Shown here piece by piece: positions 9,100-17,368 of a stretch of 59,766 bases of DNA. Position 1 is the stretch's first letter. Each line of letters starts with the position of its first letter. A program made the position numbers and the translations under genes. The notes below the pieces were generated by a model. It did not search any database. It saw only the letters and a program-made list of their open reading frames with translations, and was not told the origin of the DNA. The DNA lies in NCBI GenBank assembly GCA_004555245.1, contig SFIS01000004.1, positions 1-59,766 on the forward strand, read 5' to 3'. This DNA comes from Bacteroidales bacterium. GTDB lineage: Bacteria; Bacteroidota; Bacteroidia; Bacteroidales; Bacteroidaceae.

Positions 9100-9131
9100 C
9101 AAAGGTAGTGCATTTTCCGTTTCTTTCCAAA
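9100..9131 (-). promoter_or_regulatory. Bacteroidetes promoter for the 358-aa secreted protein
   Basis: On the minus strand TTTG (9131-9128), 20-nt spacer, then TACCTTTG (9107-9100), matching the primary Bacteroidetes consensus TTTG-N19/20-TAnnTTTG. It lies 54 bp upstream of the start codon. Confidence 0.75.
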
Positions 9132-9180
9132 TCTTTTAATAAATAATAAGAAAAGTGCAGCGTCACTTTGCGGAATTGTG

Positions 9181-9216
9181 AAAGGTGGTGAGGGGTTTGT
9201 GCCCCTCACCGCCTTT
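9181..9216 (-). terminator. Terminator hairpin after susD
   Basis: 15-bp arms AAAGGTGGTGAGGGG and its complement (9181-9195, 9202-9216), one G-T pair, 6-nt loop, 13 bp past the susD stop. It separates the SusC/D operon from the next promoter at 9100-9131. The T-run is weak. Confidence 0.65.
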
Positions 9217-9228
9217 TATGTAATCATG

Positions 9229-11490
9229 TCATTCAGCGAGGGGGTCGAATGTGCCCATACCGCCGTTGATGTTGTCTTCCCAACCCATTGTCTGGTAGAG
9301 GTCGGGGTTCTGTGTCTGTATCGAAGAGCCGAATCCGAGGAAGTAGTAGTGCGGACGATAGAGCATGTGGTAGTCCTGATAGTTGGAATCCCATCCGTCG
9401 CCTTTGCGCAGTTTCCGCACGAGGTATGACTTGTAGAACGTTGCGAGTTTCTCAAGCTGCGGTGCGAGTTCTTTGCGCAGATCTACGACATACGCCGCTC
9501 TGTCGATGCCTTTTCCCTTGAGGTATTTTAGCAGCGGGTCGGGGTTGTTCGGGTCTTCGAGCGGGTTTGAGACAGTCTCGCTCTTCTGCCAGTTGACGCC
9601 TCCGAGACCGTTGCTGATGTCAGAGGATACGCGGAAGAGGAGATTCTCTCTGCGCTGTCCGTTGAGAGGTTTGAATCCGAGATATGTGCATGTGTTGCCA
9701 CCCCATCCAGTCAGAGCCCATGATGCCGGTGCGCCGGTCACCTTTCCGAAGTCCGCTCCTCCGTCGAAGAGAAGCCAGCGGTGTACGTCGTCGAAGCGTT
9801 TTCCCTCGTATGCCAGTTCTATCTGCCGTTCGTAGAGAATAGCCGCCATACATGCGCCCTCGTCAGAGGCGAGGTTTGTCTGCAGGCCGTAGTTGTTCTC
9901 CGAAGTGTATCCGACGCGTCCGCGTATGCGTTTGAGAATTTCCACCGCCTCGTCGAGTTTGCCCGTCTGGCATGCCGCCTCAGCAAGGTTGAGCAGCACC
10001 TCTGCGTAGCGAATCTCCATCCAGCAGTTTGACGACTGTTCGAAGCCGGTCTCCTGCGAGTAGATGTAACGTTGTGAAGCGTTGACGTCAGCGTCGTCCG
10101 TGCGTTTGCGTACGTAGAATCCCTTCACGCCAGAGCTGAGGTTGTCCGAACCGTATGCGCTGCCTTTCTCTCCGAAGATGTCGTCGCGTGCGTCAGCGTT
10201 CTCAAACCATACATAGTTCCATAGCACATAGTCTTTTCCCTGATACGGGTTGTTGAGCGTAGAGGTGTTCGGGTCGCCGTTGAACGCCCAGCGTACGCCC
10301 GGGAAAGCGAATGTGCGGTAGAAGCGCGGGTCGCGGTTCATGAAGGGTGCGTCGGCATCGTAAGCCATTGCGCTGTGCTCGAGTTTCGATGCGTCGTAGT
10401 TGCCACATTCAGCAGGAATCTTTCCGTCTGCCATGGGGAACATGTCGATCATCATAGCCGAGGGGTTAAGTCCCGAACCGAGTGCGTTAGAAGGACGTAT
10501 GAGGTCTTCCCACGAGTTGTTGAAATGATAGTCTGGCGTGCTGCCTTTGAGGATGTCGTTGTAGAGCGTGACGAGCACTGCCTCCTGGTTCACCTTGCCA
10601 ACCTGCGAGAACATGAGAGCCCAGTTGGATGCGTTGGTGCCGGGGTTGCCGTCGTAGGCGAGGTCGTTGCCGCACGAGTTGAGGACGGGGATAGAAGCCT
10701 TGATGCAGTCGTACGCCTCCTGCCAGCGTGCCTTGTCGTTGCTGCGGTTGAAGAGAGGCGAAGCGTACATGAGCAGTATTCTGCCCTTGAGTGCGAGAGC
10801 CGCGCCGGATGTCACGCGTCCGTAGTCGTCAGAGCTCTGCCACCCTCCGTTTGTGGTGTAGGGTGCGAGATATTCGGCCGCCATGTCGAGGTCCTTGCAC
10901 ATGAAGTCGATACACTCTTTCGTTGACGAGCGTTGTGTGAAAGAGCTTGCCGACACTTCCTGCGGCTCAGTGATGATAGGCACGCCGCCATACCATTTCA
11001 CGAGGAGGTAGTAGCACCACGCCCGCCAGAAATATACCTGTCCGAGGAGTTCTCTTTTCTCTTCCTCCTTGAGGCTTCCGTTAGATATGCCCTTGATGAC
11101 GTCGTTGATGTTACGGATGCGTCCCCATGCCATGGTCTGTATGTTTTTTGTCTGTTGGAAGCCATAGTCGGGCACGGTGTTGGGTGTGTTCGAGGTGTAT
11201 TCTACCAGTTCGTTTACGAAGCCTCCGAATCCGGTGAACTCCTCAGTACACTTGTCGAGGTCATCGCCGCGTCCCGTGCTTGGGAATTTCCATGACGCGC
11301 CGGAGTTGACGTCCGGCTGGCTCCATTTATATACGTCGCTGACACGTCCGGCAGCACCGGAGTAGTAGTTGTAGCAGTCTTCGGTTGTCTGGTCGTATGA
11401 GATTTTCTCCTTAAGGAAGTCATCGCTACAGGATGAGATGGCAAGGCTTGCGATGAGCAGAGCCCCGAAGGATTTTATTGTTGTGTTCAT
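9229..11490 (-). CDS. SusD/RagB-type surface glycan-binding lipoprotein
   Basis: 753 aa. The N-terminus MNTTIKSFGALLIASLAISSC is a lipoprotein signal with the lipid-anchored Cys at 21. SusD-family features follow: an N-terminal segment with SDDFLKEKISYDQTTED, TPR-like helices (MAWGRIRNINDVIKGIS, GQVYFWRAWCYYLLVKWYGG with the typical IITEPQ), and a C-terminal region with LLNLAEAACQTGKLDEAVEILKRIRGR and YERQIELAYEGKRFDDVHRW. At 753 aa it is longer than classic SusD (about 550), as is common for pectin-locus members. It starts 12 bp after the susC stop. It would deliver galacturonan fragments to the SusC channel. Confidence 0.95.
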   Translation of the reverse strand: MNTTIKSFGALLIASLAISSCSDDFLKEKISYDQTTEDCYNYYSGAAGRVSDVYKWSQPDVNSGASWKFPSTGRGDDLDKCTEEFTGFGGFVNELVEYTSNTPNTVPDYGFQQTKNIQTMAWGRIRNINDVIKGISNGSLKEEEKRELLGQVYFWRAWCYYLLVKWYGGVPIITEPQEVSASSFTQRSSTKECIDFMCKDLDMAAEYLAPYTTNGGWQSSDDYGRVTSGAALALKGRILLMYASPLFNRSNDKARWQEAYDCIKASIPVLNSCGNDLAYDGNPGTNASNWALMFSQVGKVNQEAVLVTLYNDILKGSTPDYHFNNSWEDLIRPSNALGSGLNPSAMMIDMFPMADGKIPAECGNYDASKLEHSAMAYDADAPFMNRDPRFYRTFAFPGVRWAFNGDPNTSTLNNPYQGKDYVLWNYVWFENADARDDIFGEKGSAYGSDNLSSGVKGFYVRKRTDDADVNASQRYIYSQETGFEQSSNCWMEIRYAEVLLNLAEAACQTGKLDEAVEILKRIRGRVGYTSENNYGLQTNLASDEGACMAAILYERQIELAYEGKRFDDVHRWLLFDGGADFGKVTGAPASWALTGWGGNTCTYLGFKPLNGQRRENLLFRVSSDISNGLGGVNWQKSETVSNPLEDPNNPDPLLKYLKGKGIDRAAYVVDLRKELAPQLEKLATFYKSYLVRKLRKGDGWDSNYQDYHMLYRPHYYFLGFGSSIQTQNPDLYQTMGWEDNINGGMGTFDPLAE

Positions 11491-11502
11491 TATCGTTCGG
11501 TT

Positions 11503-14500
11503 TTAGAATGAAACATTTACACCGATAGTCCACTTGCGCAGTGTTGGATAAGCAGTCCAGCTTGACATCGGGTCCATGAAATTGTCAGGGTATGGGTTGT
11601 AGAGGCTGAGCAGGTTCTGTCCTGTCACATTCAGGCGCACGCTGTTGATGCCGATGGGCTTGAGCCATTCCGACGGCAGTTTGTATGCGAGCGTGATTCG
11701 GCTGAGGCGTATTCTTGTGCCGCTGATGCGCCAGAAGGATGATGTCTTGCTGTTGATGCCGTATGCGAGGTTAGGATAGTATCCGCTTCTGTTCTCTGCC
11801 ACGACGAGGTTTCCGCTGTTGTCATACACGTCCTGGTAGCTGTACATGTTGTCCACCTTCCAGAACGACGGCATGTTTGACTTCTCGTAGATGGAGTTGA
11901 ACGATAGCATTGACGAGTCGAGGAAGCTGTATCCTCCCCAGCTTGCCGAGAGCTGTGCAGTGAGCGAGAACGACTTGTAGTCGCATCCGAGGTTGGCGGT
12001 GAATCCGTACGGGTTGCTGCGGTGGTTGAGTTCCACGAGGTCGAAGGTCTCGTCAACCGAGCCGTCGGGTCCGGTGTAGTTCCCGTTCTCGTCTTTCTTT
12101 CCTCGCACGTCCTTGTAGATGAGCATTCCGGGCCGCACGTCGTCTTTCACCATGCCCATATATCTGATGTCGTCGATGTCAACGCCTGAATCCTCGCTGA
12201 GCTTTGCGAAGTATTCTTCGATGTCCTGGAAGCTGCGGAACATTCCGAGACACTGCAGTCCCCATGTTCCCATGTCGGCGCGGTGGCCTTCATATACCGA
12301 GCGGTATTGTGTGTCGCCCGTGTTCCACTCCTGCAGAATGACTTTGTCGTCAGAATAGCCGGTGTTGATGCCGACGCGGTATTTGAAGTCCTTGCCGATG
12401 CGGTCTTTCCAGTTGAGCGAGAGTTCTACGCCCCATCGGTCGCTCTTTCCCCAGTTGAGGTTTGCCGACTGTGTGCCTATGGTAGTGGGTATCGTCTCGG
12501 AGTATGCCATGAGTTTCTCGCGGTCCCACTGGTAGTAGTATTCCAGCCCGACAGAGAGGCGGTTGTTAAGGAAGTTGGCGTCGATGCCGGTGTTGAACTT
12601 GTATGACTTGTCCCAGTGTGCGTCGCGGTTTACCGCCGAGTTGTTCTTGTTTAGCGTGATGTGCGATCCGGCGTTGTTTGACGTGCCGTCGCCGAAAACG
12701 GCGCCTTTGTCCTTGTCTGTGCCGTATGTCTGCAGCCACTGCCAGAAGTTGGTGTTGTCGCGTCCTGTGAGGCCGAACGAGATGCGTGCCTTGAGATAGT
12801 CAACCCATGTGACGTTCTTCTGGAACCATTCTTCCTGCGAGATGACCCATCCTGCACTTGCCGATGGGAAGTATCCCCAGTAGTTCTCCGGTGCGAACTT
12901 GGTGGAGGCGTCAGAGCGGAAGAGGAACTCGAAGAGGTATTTGTCGGCGTATGCGTAGTTGAGGCGTCCGATGTACGAGAGTGAGCCGGCCTCGCTGCGG
13001 TATGAGTTGGTTGTCGGAATGCTCTCGAACGTCACGGAGTTGAACTCTCCTGTCGTGAACTCGTAGGGGTGTGTCACCATGCCGTCAACATATCTTGAAG
13101 ACGATTCCGACTTCTCGATAGAGAAGAGGGCTCCGACGTGGTGCTGTCCGAAGTCGCGTGCGTAGTTGACGTTGAAGTTGAGCTGGTAGTTGTCGGTACG
13201 TGTCATGGCGCGGCGGAGGTATCCTCCCTCCTGTCCGTTGCTGATAGGCTTGCCGTTGTTAGCGAGCAGGAAGTTGTTCTCTGTCATCAGGGCTTCCCAT
13301 TCCGCCTCCTGTCCTGCGATAGGGGTGTAGAGGTGTTCGCCCGAGCCGGAGCGTATGACCATCTTGTACAGGTCGTATGACGAGCCGTACTCGTCGCCGG
13401 TGTTCTGGCTGATGCTCTTCGAGTATGACACGCGTGCCGTGAGGCCTTTCAGCGGCTTGTATATCTCGCCGAAGTCGATGTCGATGTTTCCGCTGATGTT
13501 GATGTTGCTGTTCTGGCTGCGGCTGAAGTCGCCGGAGTTCTGCAGCACGTTGAAGTTGTAGTTCTGGTTCTGGTTGACCTGCGTGTTGCTCAGTCCGTAT
13601 GCGGCGATGTCATATCCCTCTACCGATTCCGGGATGTATCTCGGGCGGAAGAGCAGCGACTGGTAGTCGCGTTCCGAGCCTGAGCCACCCACCTTCACGA
13701 GCGGTTTGTTCTTCTTGCCGTAGTCGCCGTTGATGCTGAGGCCGGCCTTCATCCATTTCGTCACTTTCACGTCTGTTCCGGCGCGGAAGTTCCAGCGGTC
13801 GTAGTCGAGCTTGCCGAGGTTGCCGTCCTGCTTGAAGTAAGAGACGGATGAGTAGTAGTTGGCGCGTTCTGTCGCTCCGCTGATGTTGACGGCGTGTTTC
13901 TGTGTGAACGCTGTTTTCCAGTATTTGTCGAGCAGGTCATAGTCGAGTGATTTCATAGCCTCGAGTTCGTCAGCCTGGAAGATGTCGCGTTTGCTGTCGA
14001 TGGTGTTCTTTGGGTCAGCGGCGACGACGGCGTTGACGAGGCGTCCGTAGTCGTATGTGTCAAGCATCTTTGGTGTCGCCACGGCGTCAGTCAGACCGAA
14101 TGTTCCGCTGTATGATATTTGCGGAGCTCCGATTCTTCCCTTCTTTGTCGTGACGAGGATAACGCCGTTTGCGGCGCGTGCTCCATAGACGGCAGCCGCC
14201 GCGTCTTTCAGCACAGAGATTGATTCGATAGTAGTCGGGTCGAGGTTGTTGAACGCCGTCTCTCCGAGGTTCTCGCTTGCTGTGCCAACCTTCACCTCAT
14301 TTGGGTAGATGTATCCGTCGATGACGTAGAGCGGTCCGCCGGAGTTGCCACGAATGGTGATTGTCGCGCTCTCTCCGGGACGTGACTCGCCGCCCGATAC
14401 GGAGACGCCGTTGACAAGGCCTGAGAGTGTGGATGCGAGGTTGCCTGACGAGAGGTCGGTGATTTCCTCTACTGGCACGGTAGCTACGGAACCGGTGAGG

Positions 14501-14847
14501 TGTGCGCGCTTGCGTGAGCCGTAGCCTACGACAACGACTTCGTTGAGCGTGGTGTCTGCCGGCTTCAGCTTCACTGTTGCGCCGGCTGTCACTTCAACAG
14601 TCTCATATCCGATGTACGATACTTTTATTTTAGTGTCTTTCGCTACGTTGAGCACGTAGTTGCCGTTGAGGTCAGTGACGGTTCCCGCGCCTTTCTGTCC
14701 TACAATCATGACAGAGGCTCCGATGACGGGTTCGTTGTTCTCGTCAAGGACGGTGCCCTTCACTTGGTTCTGCGCTATGGCAGGCATCGCCACGAGAATC
14801 GTGAGGATGACGGATAGGGCTATGCTGAATAGTTTGTTGTGTTTCAT
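11503..14847 (-). CDS. SusC/RagA-type TonB-dependent outer-membrane transporter
   Basis: 1114 aa. Signal peptide about 1-25 (AMPAIAQ), then a carboxypeptidase-D-like beta-sandwich (VKGTVLDENNEPVIGASVMI, GTVTDLNGNYVLNV), a TonB-box region (TLNEVVVVGYGSRKR), the plug (PLYVIDGYIY, IESISVLKDAAAAVYGARAA, GVILVTTKKG) and a 22-strand barrel ending in aromatic VNVSF. This is the SusC family: import of oligosaccharides across the outer membrane powered by TonB, with SusD as lid. It is the fourth gene of the operon starting at 19129, after PL1, a TIM-barrel gene and a beta-helix lipoprotein; spacing to neighbours is 30 and 12 bp. Substrate by context: pectin oligosaccharides. Confidence 0.97.
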   Translation of the reverse strand: MKHNKLFSIALSVILTILVAMPAIAQNQVKGTVLDENNEPVIGASVMIVGQKGAGTVTDLNGNYVLNVAKDTKIKVSYIGYETVEVTAGATVKLKPADTTLNEVVVVGYGSRKRAHLTGSVATVPVEEITDLSSGNLASTLSGLVNGVSVSGGESRPGESATITIRGNSGGPLYVIDGYIYPNEVKVGTASENLGETAFNNLDPTTIESISVLKDAAAAVYGARAANGVILVTTKKGRIGAPQISYSGTFGLTDAVATPKMLDTYDYGRLVNAVVAADPKNTIDSKRDIFQADELEAMKSLDYDLLDKYWKTAFTQKHAVNISGATERANYYSSVSYFKQDGNLGKLDYDRWNFRAGTDVKVTKWMKAGLSINGDYGKKNKPLVKVGGSGSERDYQSLLFRPRYIPESVEGYDIAAYGLSNTQVNQNQNYNFNVLQNSGDFSRSQNSNINISGNIDIDFGEIYKPLKGLTARVSYSKSISQNTGDEYGSSYDLYKMVIRSGSGEHLYTPIAGQEAEWEALMTENNFLLANNGKPISNGQEGGYLRRAMTRTDNYQLNFNVNYARDFGQHHVGALFSIEKSESSSRYVDGMVTHPYEFTTGEFNSVTFESIPTTNSYRSEAGSLSYIGRLNYAYADKYLFEFLFRSDASTKFAPENYWGYFPSASAGWVISQEEWFQKNVTWVDYLKARISFGLTGRDNTNFWQWLQTYGTDKDKGAVFGDGTSNNAGSHITLNKNNSAVNRDAHWDKSYKFNTGIDANFLNNRLSVGLEYYYQWDREKLMAYSETIPTTIGTQSANLNWGKSDRWGVELSLNWKDRIGKDFKYRVGINTGYSDDKVILQEWNTGDTQYRSVYEGHRADMGTWGLQCLGMFRSFQDIEEYFAKLSEDSGVDIDDIRYMGMVKDDVRPGMLIYKDVRGKKDENGNYTGPDGSVDETFDLVELNHRSNPYGFTANLGCDYKSFSLTAQLSASWGGYSFLDSSMLSFNSIYEKSNMPSFWKVDNMYSYQDVYDNSGNLVVAENRSGYYPNLAYGINSKTSSFWRISGTRIRLSRITLAYKLPSEWLKPIGINSVRLNVTGQNLLSLYNPYPDNFMDPMSSWTAYPTLRKWTIGVNVSF

Positions 14848-14877
14848 CTTGTTTAGTATTGGATGTTATGATGTGTG

Positions 14878-16287
14878 TTACAGCCAGCGCGGGTCGCCCA
14901 TGTTGAGGGCTTTCTGTGCTGCGCCGGAGTAGTGGAAGTCGCCGTTGGCGGGGTCTGCGAACATCGGGTCGCCCAGCACTTGCTGCTGCGAGGGGTCCCA
15001 TGATTCGCCCGGCTCTTCGTCGGCTCCGTTGTAGAACCATGTGTTGTTGACGAAGTTCTTGTTGGCGTTGTTGTTCGAGCCGCTGGTGAAACGGCGCGGC
15101 GTGGCGCCGCTGCTGCAGTCAACCATGATGTTGTACGACATCGTGAAATAGGATGTCTTTCTGCCGCCGAAGCTTGAGTAGTTGCCCCACTGCCCTGTCT
15201 TCGCCATGTTGTAGAAGGTGCAGTTGCTGACGGTGATGGAGTTAGAGGTGTAGCCGGCGCGGTCGCAGCGTCCGGAGTTGTTGTACTGCACGACGTAGTT
15301 CTGGTTCACCGTGCCGGAGTTCCACAGCGTGGAGTTGGTGATTTTCAGGTCGTTGATGAAGCCTGTTGGCATCTGTATGAACTGTATTGCCTCTGCCGGG
15401 CATGTCTCGAAGACGCAGTTGTCGATGATGACGGTCTTGAAGCAGTATTTCACCTTGTTGTCGTAGATGAAGCGGCGCTTCAGCCCCTTCACCTGTACGT
15501 TGCTGATGTAGATGGGGTTCTCTATGCGGTAGTAGTTGTTCGAGGGGCTGATGTTCACCTCTTTCGGCGTGGTGTTTCCGACGATGAGGTCGTTAGTTCC
15601 CTCTGTCGCGTCGATGTTGATGTTCTTGATAGAGAAGCCTTCGTCGATGACGAACGACGCCTCTCCCTGCACCTTTATTGTAGCGGGCTTTGTCGGTGTG
15701 GTGCATCTCAGTGTGGCGAGACACGCCTTGAAGTCGGCGTTTGCCTTCAGGGTGTATTCCGCCCCTGCCTGCAGGTCGATGCAAAGTTCGTCGGCCGATT
15801 CTTCCGGCAGCGGGTTGGCGGCGAGCCATTCTGCGATGTCCGCACCGGCCGGAATCTCTGCCCACGACGGTGTGAATGACGAGAACTTCAGCTCTGTCGC
15901 CGTCTCGGCGTCTTTGTTGCCGAGCTGTTTGTTAGCGATGGTGCGTATGTCGAGCACATAGTTGCTGTCTTCTGAACGTGGCAGCTGCAGTGTGCATCCG
16001 TCGATGAGCGAGTCTTTCACCATCTCTATCACGGCATCCGGGTCTGTGACGTTCGTGACGTTGCACAGGAATCCCTCTGCGCCTTTCACCAACGGCCATG
16101 TGATGATCCACAGCGAGCCGTCGGCAGACTTGCCTACACTGATCTCTTCGCTCTTCGGTGAAGCCAGCTGGCTGTTCTTCACTGTCGAGGAGAATGATTC
16201 ATCTTCAAAACCGTCCTGCGCACACGAGGCGAACAGCAATGCGGTTGACAGAATCATTAGTCCTAAGATTTTGCTTTTCTTTTTCAT
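14878..16287 (-). CDS. Beta-helix surface lipoprotein (DUF4957/DUF5123 type)
   Basis: 469 aa. Lipoprotein signal MKKKSKILGLMILSTALLFAS with Cys at 22. Residues about 40-140 look like a fibronectin-like domain (WIITWPLVKGAEGFLCNVTN); from about 165 a parallel beta-helix follows (YRIENPIYISNVQVKGLKRR, IDNCVFETCP, ITNSTLWNSGTVNQNYVVQY, VSNCTFYNMAKTGQWGNYSS, VNNTWFYNG). The end (GDPMFADPANGDFHYSG... GDPRWL) is the usual close of DUF4957/DUF5123 proteins found in Bacteroidetes pectin loci. It probably binds pectin on the cell surface; no lyase calcium site is clear. It sits between the TIM-barrel gene (24 bp) and susC (30 bp). Confidence 0.85.
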   Translation of the reverse strand: MKKKSKILGLMILSTALLFASCAQDGFEDESFSSTVKNSQLASPKSEEISVGKSADGSLWIITWPLVKGAEGFLCNVTNVTDPDAVIEMVKDSLIDGCTLQLPRSEDSNYVLDIRTIANKQLGNKDAETATELKFSSFTPSWAEIPAGADIAEWLAANPLPEESADELCIDLQAGAEYTLKANADFKACLATLRCTTPTKPATIKVQGEASFVIDEGFSIKNINIDATEGTNDLIVGNTTPKEVNISPSNNYYRIENPIYISNVQVKGLKRRFIYDNKVKYCFKTVIIDNCVFETCPAEAIQFIQMPTGFINDLKITNSTLWNSGTVNQNYVVQYNNSGRCDRAGYTSNSITVSNCTFYNMAKTGQWGNYSSFGGRKTSYFTMSYNIMVDCSSGATPRRFTSGSNNNANKNFVNNTWFYNGADEEPGESWDPSQQQVLGDPMFADPANGDFHYSGAAQKALNMGDPRWL

Positions 16288-16311
16288 AGATTGACTTTCG
16301 TTATTTTGGTA

Positions 16312-17337
16312 TTATTCATTTTTTTTCGCCTTTTCTCCTCCCTTCTGGCGGCGGCATCCGTTGTCAGGCAGTTTGAATACCTCTTTCAGGTAAGCCACGT
16401 TGTCGCCGAAGTTGCCTCTGACGTTGCGTACGTCCTTTGCGTTTCGCGAGCGTTCTACGGTGAGCCATCCCTTGTACTTTATCTTCTTCAGCGTCTTCCT
16501 TATCGCCGGCATGTCGATGTACGGGTCGTGGCGCAGCGTGACGCTGTCTGTGTTCGAGACGTGTATCTGGCAGATGCGTCGTGTGCCGAGTGTCTGCAGC
16601 TCTTTGCAGATGAGCTGTGTCGCAGACTTCGCTCCGTGTGCCTCTCCGGCTTTGAAGCGGTCGCAGGCGTCCTGGAAGTTGTAGTAGATTTTTATGCCGT
16701 CAGAGTTGATGTCGTCGAGCATCTTCAGGGAGAACTCCGCCGGCATGGCGGTGCGTATGCCAACGACGACGCCGTGTCGCGCGGCTTCCTCTCCGATGTC
16801 GTGTAGGCGTGTGCAGATGGTGTCGTAGGCGGGGCCTTTGCCGCTCTGCCACTCTCTGCCCGAGCCTCCGAGAGGCAGGAAAGCTGTCTTTGCGTTGAAT
16901 GTTTTCATGGTGGCGAAGAGGTCGGCAAAGAGCAGGCGGTAGTTCTCCGCGCGTTCTGCCGCCGTGTGTTCATGGCATGTCTTCGTGCCGTCGGGCAGGG
17001 TGTATTCGTCGTATCGGCGGCTGATGAGCGACTGTGCGAAGAAGCCTGACATGGCGATTGACGAGACTTTCACGCCGAGGCTGTCTGCCGTGCGTATGAA
17101 TTTCTCCGCCTCCGCCTCGTTGCCGCGGAAGCGGTTGTCGAACATCACGCGGCGTCCGAGGGGTCCCATGTCCATCTCCACACCGTCGCCGTTGATGTCC
17201 TTGACGAGCTGCAGCTGTCCGAGTTTCTGCCGTTTCAGCATCATCCAGTCGCAACAGCTGATGCCGGCAATCTGCGCGCTGGCGTCGGTGGCGGTCAGGA
17301 AGAGTGTCGCTATATATATAATAATGTGTCGATGCAT
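16312..17337 (-). CDS. Exported xylose-isomerase-like TIM-barrel protein
   Basis: 341 aa with an N-terminal signal (MHRHIIIYIATLFLTATDAS|AQ). The body is a sugar-phosphate isomerase/epimerase-like (AP-endonuclease 2 superfamily) TIM barrel: FIRTADSLGVKVSSIAMSGF, FNAKTAFLPLGGSG, LHDIGEEAARHGVVVGIRTA, IKIYYNFQDACDRF, RICQIHVSNTD and YKGWLTVERSR. These correspond to the metal- and substrate-binding strands of the fold, although the typical metal-site Glu/His set is only partly visible. Export to the periplasm is unusual for an isomerase and suggests action on imported uronides. It lies between PL1 (31 bp) and the beta-helix lipoprotein (24 bp). The reaction is unknown. Confidence 0.78.
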   Translation of the reverse strand: MHRHIIIYIATLFLTATDASAQIAGISCCDWMMLKRQKLGQLQLVKDINGDGVEMDMGPLGRRVMFDNRFRGNEAEAEKFIRTADSLGVKVSSIAMSGFFAQSLISRRYDEYTLPDGTKTCHEHTAAERAENYRLLFADLFATMKTFNAKTAFLPLGGSGREWQSGKGPAYDTICTRLHDIGEEAARHGVVVGIRTAMPAEFSLKMLDDINSDGIKIYYNFQDACDRFKAGEAHGAKSATQLICKELQTLGTRRICQIHVSNTDSVTLRHDPYIDMPAIRKTLKKIKYKGWLTVERSRNAKDVRNVRGNFGDNVAYLKEVFKLPDNGCRRQKGGEKAKKNE

Positions 17338-17368
17338 GTTGTCTGTTGTCTTTTGTGTTCTCCGGCTG

